64,000 nucleotides of DNA from Candidula unifasciata. Taxonomy: Eukaryota; Mollusca; Gastropoda; Stylommatophora; Geomitridae. Both the position numbers and the translations under genes were made by a program. The stretch lies in contig CAJHNH020000505.1 in NCBI GenBank assembly GCA_905116865.2, positions 124,001 to 188,000 of the forward strand. The letters run 5' to 3'. The notes under the pieces are model-generated. The model was given only the letters and a program-made list of their open reading frames with translations. It did no database searches and had not been told where the DNA came from. Within the stretch, counting starts at the first letter, position 1. The number at the start of each line of letters is the position of its first letter. Positions 57,001 through 64,000 of this stretch are shown in pieces.

Positions 57001-57701
57001 CTTGAATACGGATCAACAGCATGGAGCTCGGCATCAAAAACCACATTGCAAGAATTAGACAAAGTGCAAAATCAAGCACTCAGAGTTACCACAGGCAGTA
57101 TGAAATCAACACCTATAGCTGTGATGGAGAAAATGGGGATGACCCAAGCACTGAGTGAACGCAGAGACACCAAGATGCTTTTACAAGCAGAAAAGTTTCT
57201 TAGTATGCCCAGTCACCCTATGAATGAAAGATTCCAAAATTTAGCTTTGGGACGACTAAAGAGAAGTAGTTTTATCCACCAGGCCAAACGGCTCGGCAGA
57301 CAAACCACTGATTTACCTGCAACTGATAGATCCTTAAATGCTGTCCCAGAACGGACCCCCTGGAGAGAGGAGTATAAGTTTCCAATACACATCAAGACTG
57401 AAGTGAAAGGGGTATTTGACAAGGAAGAACAAAACAGTGTGCAGCACAAAACAGCCACCCTCAGTCTACTTGATGATGAATACCCGCAGAACCTTTGGGT
57501 CCGTGTTTACACAGATGGGTCAGCAGAAAGCGCAGTCAGAAACGGAGGTGCGGGAGTGTACATTGAGTATCCTAATAATACCAGGGATACAGCCAAATTA
57601 CCAACGGGAAAGCACTGTCACAACTATGATGCAGAAGTTCAAGCCATCAAGATAGCGGTAGAGAAACTACTAAATACAGGGTATTTTTCACAACCAGTGG
57701 T
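54064..57701 (+). mobile_element. Nearly open LINE: endonuclease, RT, partial RNase H
   Basis: The leader 54064-54441 is followed by a frame from ATG 54442. Endonuclease: IMHWNAEGVNTKKLELEN, CCLQETYL, GGILTLVKNNI, ICGNFNSHSQSWGYD (the usual GDFN aspartate is Asn), GGSDHRPVFLT. RT: GKSPGIDGITNEMI, YRPISLTSCLCKTMERI, AWIDLKKAFDKVW, GVAQGGVLSPTLFLVYINDL, AAMYADDLVLW (YADD intact). RNase H begins VRVYTDGSAES and is cut at 57701 by another LINE. In-frame stops occur only at 55078-55080 (TAG) and 56716-56718 (TGA). After the nested insert only about 15 codons (VVFLTG) resume, so the rest of RNase H and the 3' end are missing. Architecture fits the I/Nimb-type LINEs. Confidence 0.9.
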
Positions 57702-58926
57702 TAGTTAGTTAGTTAGTTAGTTGGGTTATCGTCATTGCACTCCGGACATGTCCATAGGTGCTCAGATCCTCCCCTCAGTATGAACCCCAACGTCCGATGG
57801 CTAATAGTACCAGTTCTATGTTGATTAACAAGTCTTCTGACGTGTCCGGTGTGCGTCTCGTTTTTTGCTGTGCCGATCTTAATTCCCAAGTCTGCCATTC
57901 TGGCGAGTGATGTGGATTCACTGCCACCAAAGTCCTCTATCCTTCCCATTTCTCTGAGGGCATTGATAATATCAGCATGATCCATAGGCCGACCGTCGGT
58001 AGTGATAGCGGATCCAGCCAACCTGTCAGCTCTTTCATTTCCATCGACGCCTGCGTGTCCCGGAACAAAAATAAAGGTGACGCCACGCACAGTGGACTTC
58101 TGTAATGATTCAAGCCATTGTCTTCGCACTGAACCTGCCTGAACCCTCCGGATCATACTCATTGAATCACTGAGTATACATATGCGGGTGTATTTTTGTG
58201 TTTCAAGCCAGGCAAACGCTTGCGTCACTGCCATCACCTCCATCGTCATGCTGCTGGTTGTCATGGAGAAGGCACCGTTGGCTTCTTTGACTGTTCTGCC
58301 CGCTGAGCGTGCTGTAAATGCCCATGCGCTTCTTCTTTGGCGTATAACGGATCCGTCTGTGTAGATTAGTGCATCTGCTTCGTCTGAATTTTCACCGATG
58401 AGAGCGTTGACCTCTGCATTAACAGCAACAGGATTCTCTTCTCTACATCGCCTGTTGAGTGTGACAATACAGGAAAATGTACAAATAAACGCCTGAGGCA
58501 CAGGTATCCATTCTGCACCAGGTATGATGTCGGTTAGGCTGCATATTTGCCTAATAACATCTTCTGCCCGACCTAGCCACGATTTCCCCCTCTTCAGTCT
58601 GTCGCCCTTTTCACTAAAAAGCGCTTGATGCAGTGGGTGTTTCTTATCAGCACATATTTTGAGGTATGCCCGAGCCCTCCACATTCTGATCCTTTGGTTC
58701 ATTGTTGGAAAGTCAAGTAGATACCTCATTGCTTTACAGGATGTGTCTCTTGTACATCCCAAAATAATGCGCATGGCTTCATTTTGCACCTTTTCGAGTC
58801 TTTCAATCTGGGTAGCACTGACAGTGAGGATGGCCAGAGCGTATTCAATGGGTGAGAGGACCAGACCGTAGAATAGAAGTATTAGTAGTCTTTGCTCGAT
58901 ATTGGAAGCAGCCATAATCCTCATTG
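57702..58926 (-). mobile_element. Young nested LINE, 5'-truncated, RT thumb and RNase H, uninterrupted frame
   Basis: Flanked by CAACCAGTGGT at 57691-57701 and 58927-58937. The minus strand is open for 403 codons from 58924 to 57713: LVLSPIEYALAILTVSATQ, NEAMRIILGCTRDTSCKAM, ALIYTDGSVIRQRRSAWAF (RNase H start), EVMAVTQAFAWLETQ, CILSDSMSMIRR, FVPGHAGVDGNERADRLAGS, then HLWTCPECND near the end. The 3' tail is CTAACTAACTAACTAACTAA. RNase H acidic residues are intact. The lack of any stop plus a perfect duplication indicates a recent insertion. Same family as 3246-5300. Confidence 0.95.
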
Positions 58927-59052
58927 CAACCAGTGGTATTCCTGACAGGGAGGAGTCAGCAGATGGGGGTTGATGACTGATGCTTGCTCTGTCTTTCCTG
59001 TCAAGATGTTACCCTCTTGATGACTAATGTTGAGTTATTTTCTTGACAGGAT

Positions 59053-59222
59053 GTATATTTTCTGAAGAGCTGGCAGAAGATTCACAGTCTCACCAACATC
59101 CACCAACCATCCAACCACCAGAACCAACTTGTTACCCACCAGCTAACACCTGTGAAGGTTCCTGACATCTCCAAAATGTGGGAGATTGTGCCGCAAACAG
59201 CTACCAGTACTAGAGCTTAATG
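59053..59222 (+). CDS. Possible terminal exon of an unknown plus-strand gene
   Basis: TTATTTTCTTGACAG precedes an open frame DVYFLKSWQKIHSLTNI, HQPSNHQNQLVTHQL, TPVKVPDISKMWEIV then PQTATSTRA and TAA. A pyrimidine-rich acceptor followed by a non-repetitive, GC-richer frame is exon-like. No upstream partner exon was found (the LINE cluster lies there) and I recognise no family. A second frame is also open for part of the way, so it may be non-coding transcript or nothing. Confidence 0.25.
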
Positions 59223-60579
59223 TGGCTCAAAGACATTGTGTGTCCTTACTGGTGATAGAGACTTGCTAAATACCGGTACAGTTGCTGTATAGTGAAGTAC
59301 TCTTACTACTTGATCCAGTGGAGCAGAATTCCCAGAGTCAAAGACAGTCAAATCCTCCGGAGCTGAGGGAGGCATCATAGAGAGAGAGAAGAAAAGATAA
59401 GTCTAATGCTTCACATGATGTTGTGTTCCTCACAGCTCCTTGTGTCCAGTGATGAGAAGATGTCATCTCCAAGACCTTCTGTCTGTGTAGTCTCTTAGTG
59501 ATTTGGACATGATATCCTGAGATCTGGCATTTGTCTCACTTTTATATATCTAATTTATATTGATTACATACATTCATTTTCATGGCTGACTTAGGTGAGT
59601 CTCTATTTCACCTTTTTAAAGTGTTTAGCAGTTGTGTATGTATGTGTATCTTCATTATATGTGTTAACATGGTTATGATAATGAACTATCATAACCTGGG
59701 GGCTTTCTTTAGTAAGTAGTGGGGGTGTCCAGCCAAGTGTGCCTAGAAATATTATATATATATATATATATACTGACATATTTTGTAGTGCCAATACTTG
59801 AGTTGCCCTACTCCAGAGATAAGTTGATCGTATATTGGCCACGGGGAATCCCTTAGACCAATACGAGCCAAACGACTCAACATAATTATCTCTGAGTGCT
59901 GCTGGTTCTGAAGGAGAAATCCTTACATTAGGCACGCGACAGGAGTGATATGTGACATGTATCGATATCAGTGCAGACCATAGCATAAGGGATTAGGTTA
60001 ACTATCTTCCCAAACACAGATTTCTAACCCAAAGTTATTACTACTGTCAATTTAAAAAACTAGATTATGTCTCCTGCCCCAGAACACACACACACAAAAA
60101 GGGTCACGACCACATTAGAATTCAGAAGAAAAAATCCCTTTAAACAAAACTCCACAGGTCTTTACCTTCATTTTTAATTGTCAAAACACAAAACATATAT
60201 GAAGGGAGTAATCAATAAATATGAACAGGGTGAAGCATTAAATGGAATACAATCCCAGAGGCCTAAAACGACAACATATATATCAGGTGGTTCATGCCAT
60301 GACATCAATCACTGAGGCTCGTGGAAGTCTGACGTCAACATGGAACCCTCCCCCCAATGCTACTTTAAATTAAAGCATTAATTTCCTGACTTAAAAGTTT
60401 GCGCAGGGGGCAAAAAACAGCCAGTAGCATTAATTAGTAGGAAATGTGACATTTACAGGGAATTGGACCGAACTAAAAGTGTTGGTTCCATAGCTTCTTA
60501 GGGCGAAAAAGGTTCACTTCTGGACAAAGACGGTGGCAGGCAATAGAGAAATGAAAGGAATATGCTAGTGAGTTAATAA
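59223..60579. other. Unassigned stretch
   Basis: Contains a (TA)n run at about 59752-59771 and a 127-codon minus-strand frame at 59603-59986 that runs through that (TA)n and looks non-genic. No transposon ends recognised. Confidence 0.35.
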
Positions 60580-61060
60580 CTATAGTATTACAGCTTCTAT
60601 ATAAAGGTAGAGGATTACAGCTCCTATATGGAACAACAGTACCACAGCCCCTAGAGAAATAAACATTACTGTACCACAGCTCCTTCATGAAGATACAGAA
60701 CTACTGTACCACAGATCCTACATGAAGATACAGAACTACTGTACCACAGCTCCTACGTAAAGATACAGAACTAAAGCTCTGATTTGAAGATAAAGATAGA
60801 GAACTACAGCTCCTATTTAAAGATACAGAACTATAGCTCCTATATGAAGTCAAAGAATTATAGTATGACAGCTCCTATATGAAGATGCAGAACTACAGCT
60901 CCTACACGAAGAAACAGAACTACTGTACCACAGCTCCTACACAAAGATACAGAACTACTGTACCACAGCTCCTATACGAAGATACAGAATTACTGTACCA
61001 CAGCTCCTATACGAAGATACAGAACTACTGTACCACAGCACCTATACAGAGACCGCTTAA
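60580..61060. repeat. Degenerate 35-bp minisatellite
   Basis: Units read CAGCTCCTATACGAAGATAC then AGAACTACTGTACCA, 35 bp when complete; some units lack the CTGTACCA part. Between 60900 and 61045 four successive units are nearly identical, while the left part is more degenerate. Scattered diverged units continue to about 61270. Confidence 0.85.
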
Positions 61061-61659
61061 GGTGATCTCGGGTGAGGCAAATTTCTGTTGTGAAGAATAA
61101 TTTATTTATTCCTGACAATTTTTCTTGCTTTAATTGTTATCATAGGTGAGTTCTTATCAGGTCTGCACCGTATACAGATACAGAACTACAGTACCAAATA
61201 TTCTACATAAAGCTACACAACTAAAGATTCTTCATGATTGTACAGAACTACAGTAAATCAGCTCTTATAGATATATGTGATCAACAACCAGTATATAAAA
61301 TAAATCGTCAGAATAAATACTTGCATTCACCCACAGCTATGAAAAAAAACTGGAACAATTGAGCAGATGGAATATTTTACCAGAAATTTTCATAATAAAC
61401 TGATGCTCTACAGGCCTTGGAACACGCCAAGCAATAAACTGCAAGTACTGGTTAGGAACAGACAATAGGCAAGCAAAAACAAAGGCATAGAGCCAAGCCA
61501 GAGATTCCAGGTTGCAAACAACTGCAGATTTAAAATCCCATTTAGATGATGGCAAAAGTAAGGAAAATATTACAAATAACCAATGCAGTATTCAAACATA
61601 ATGAAACTTCTCAAATCTAAATAATTAGGAATTAAAATTTAAAATGATCATGCATTACA

Positions 61660-61955
61660 GATAATCTTCAGTAGTGTATGGTGCTGAAACACTGGCAATG
61701 AATAATGAACGGGATGACACAAATTAAGGACAAATAAACAAAAAGCTTTACAATGAACAGTTTTACAATGAAACCCTGAGAGGCAGAGAAATAAAGGCAG
61801 ACCCAAACAATACACTGAGAATGTAATCAGAGAGTGGAGTACAGAGAGGGAGTATATGCTGTGAGCTGCATGTGATGGCAAAGGATAGGGAAACTTAGTG
61901 TGAGTTTGTGGAGGGACTATGCTACAATGGGAGATAAAGGGCTGAAGAAGAAGAA
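61660..61955 (+). mobile_element. LINE 3' remnant
   Basis: Reads SVVYGAETLAMNNER (the YGAETW motif of LINE C-termini), then NETLRGREIKADPN and TEREYML, with frameshifts. An AAGAAGAAGAAG tail lies at about 61945. Confidence 0.6.
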
Positions 61956-63523
61956 GAGAGACAATTCAAAACTAGTGGGAAGTATGTAATAGGAAAGCTA
62001 TGCTAAATATGCACAGACAACATCAAGAAATTGACTGCCTGAATACATCACGGCTGTGTGTTTATTCTATATTTATTGGAATATACAAATTACTCATGAG
62101 GAAACTAGCTCACTGAATGTTTTCCTCCTAGATGCAATGAAATGTACTTGAAGCAAGAGTCACAGTGGGTCTAGTTAAGGCCCCTAACATGAAGGTGAAC
62201 TGAACGTGAAACTCGTGTGAAGTCCCTGCTACACGAGTTAACCTTTGGCTAGGTCCAAAGCTGACCTCAGTTTGTTGGAATCTTTTTACAGTGAGGAACA
62301 TTTGTGTTCCTAGCACTGACCAATATAATGGATAATTGCTTCCAGTGATCTGGCTTACAGCCATCTTGCCAGTAAATGGTGCAATGTTTTGCTGTCTCCA
62401 GTCAGTATCTAGTTACTGTTTAATTAGAAAATTAGATTTTTTTCTGACAGCAAGACCGAAGCAGGAATTACTTGGAAACTGTTCCATGTCTACCACAATG
62501 ATGGCTAGGCTCTGGCTTGCTTGTCTGCACTAGACGCTGTGGTATGGATTCGTGGGTATTCTGACAGCAGCCCGCTTCTGCTTCCCAGAACTTGTGTGGC
62601 CCATGTGCGAGGAACTTCAATCTTACTTAAATTGCTAGACAAAGTGACCTGTGTAACTGCCGGTGCTGACATTACTCAGCCTCTAGGCTGACCTACTGAG
62701 ATGCCTCATATGCTACTTACAGCAGAATTGATCCCTGCAGCTTGACAAGAATCATGATAAGACAGGACAGAGAATTCTGAAGACTATATACACCAAATGT
62801 AAAGATTTCACATAATGACTAGTAATCAATGTCAAATCTTGTTCATTTAAACTATGTACTTTTTCAAATGTACTATAGTGAGATTCTAACTATCCATTAT
62901 GAAGTTATAATTCTGATTCTTGTTAGAAGGAAACTATTGCAAAATGTATTTGTTAGGATAATATAATTCAGATTTCTTTTAAAAAATCTGCTTTCAGAAA
63001 CAATTCTGGCAAGAAATAAAGGGATAGACAAAAGAAAACTTGGGCCGATAACAGTAAAGATCAATCATAACATTGTGGAACAGATGAAGACTGGGACAAC
63101 CATAAACACAAATTCACCATGGTACCAATAAAACCCCAAAAAATAGTAAAGAGATTAAAACAAATTTGAAAAAAAAAAGGGGGGGGGGGGGGCAGACCAG
63201 AGCCCAGTGCAGCAGTCCAAAGAAGAATAAGAAATGAACACAGAACTGGTGTCAGCCGCTACATACTGCGAGATTTACTGAGGATAATCTGTCAAGTAAC
63301 CAACTAAGAAGATATAAGATAAGGTATGTATATAAGCATGTATGTATGTATGTGTATGTATGTATGTATGTATGTATGAGTAGTTAAACAGAAAGTAAAC
63401 CAACCTAACATCATAAATGTTTAGTATTAAAGAAATTACCTATGATATAGGAAAAATTAATGTTTTTAAAAAATAAACAAGTATTTTTTTTAAATCCTAA
63501 AATATTCAGTTTAGCTGTGTTTG
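61956..63523. other. Unassigned stretch with homopolymer and (TATG)n tracts
   Basis: Poly-A then poly-G at about 63168-63192, and a (TATG)n microsatellite at about 63320-63377. No gene recognised. Short frames at 62128-62364 and 62336-62533 lack motifs. Confidence 0.4.
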
Positions 63524-63743
63524 TTAACCCTACCAGACCTGAGGCAGTGAACCTAACTGCCCCCTATATGTGAGCTCCTGGGCATTAACTCGAAAAAACC
63601 AACATGATATCCAAAAAATATTAATTATATGCAAACAAGTGGTTAGAATAAGATTAAACTTATGTAGAAAATGGATTTACCTATCATCAAGCGCCAACTT
63701 TTCACCTTTGTGTACCAAACCACCCAGCAGGATGGGCCTTGTT

Positions 63744-63958
63744 TCATAAAGTGAGCACCAGATGTCGCTGGTTAAGGGACAAGCCCCCTTCTCTTACTAT
63801 CGATCTAGTTCTGGACCTATAAGGTTTAAGATTCTCCTCATCGCTCAAACTTTCACCGTCTGTATCACTTGAACAGGGAATGCATTCTTGATGAAATTTT
63901 GACTCCTCAAAAACTGAATCAACCAAAATATCAGTCAGCTTTGGGCTGTGAAAAGCCT
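63744..63958 (-). CDS. Unidentified minus-strand frame at window edge, possible exon or transposase N-terminus
   Basis: After TTTGACAG at about 63964-63971 the minus strand reads ESEVVKAFHSPKLTDI, LVDSVFEESKFHQECIP, CSSDTDGESLSDEENL and RSRTRSIVREGGL to a stop at 63744. The acidic Ser/Asp-rich segment followed by a basic one resembles the disordered start of a nuclear protein or piggyBac transposase. No ATG is visible, so if real it is an internal exon. TTAACCCTACCAGACC at 63524 could be a piggyBac-type left end (TTAA target) but no right end is in the window. Confidence 0.35.
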
Positions 63959-64000
63959 TGACTACTTCACTTTCCTGTCAAAGCGCTTGGTTCATCAGCT

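Noticed and set aside
59603..59986. 127-codon minus-strand open frame
   Set aside because: It runs through a (TA)n microsatellite giving YIYIYI, has no recognisable domain and is AT-biased. Most likely chance.
60879..61100. 73-codon plus-strand frame with repeated NY..YTK text
   Set aside because: It is a by-product of the 35-bp minisatellite (unit length not a multiple of three, and phases shift).

Overview
The window looks like a repeat-rich, AT-rich metazoan nuclear genome, most likely a gastropod mollusc. There are no operons, coding is split into short exons with GT..AG introns, and most of the DNA is LINE, SINE, MITE and minisatellite sequence. The mollusc call is an inference from the style of the LINE families and from two short hAT elements that match the SPIN group, which I recall being reported from tetrapods, a triatomine bug and the pond snail Lymnaea. 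No species is asserted.

The one host gene I can support is a kinesin-13 (KIF2A/MCAK type microtubule depolymerase) on the minus strand. I could splice 20 coding exons by eye, from 50938 down to the stop codon at 17933-17935. They give 2001 bp, 666 codons plus stop, with every junction phase agreeing. The class neck, the L2 KVD finger, P-loop, switch I, switch II, the KEC motif of helix 4 and the C-terminal coiled coil are all present. The far N-terminal (Tudor-like/targeting) exon or exons and the promoter were not found and probably lie beyond about 51 kb or outside the window.

Layout: 1-15.7 kb is wall-to-wall repeats downstream of the gene (LINE fragments, three palindromic MITEs, SINEs, pogo-like and hAT elements). 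15.7-17.9 kb is the mostly unique 3' flank of the kinesin. 17.9-50.9 kb is the kinesin gene with repeat-laden introns, including two SPIN-like elements, an 850-bp 26-bp minisatellite, a tRNA-SINE family with many copies, a Mutator-like MITE carrying TTAGGG-like repeats, and two pogo-like elements. 51-53.7 kb is largely featureless. 53.8-58.95 kb is a nested LINE cluster: a nearly open endonuclease/RT/RNase H element interrupted in its RNase H domain by a younger, 5'-truncated LINE with an uninterrupted 403-codon frame, an 11-bp target-site duplication and a (CTAA)n tail. 59-64 kb holds a possible plus-strand terminal exon, a 35-bp minisatellite, a LINE remnant and a possible minus-strand exon or transposase fragment at the window edge.

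The genes do not form a pathway. The biology is one conserved mitotic/neuronal motor gene whose introns have been a landing site for at least four LINE lineages, several SINE families and several DNA transposon groups, one of which (SPIN-like) suggests horizontal transfer.
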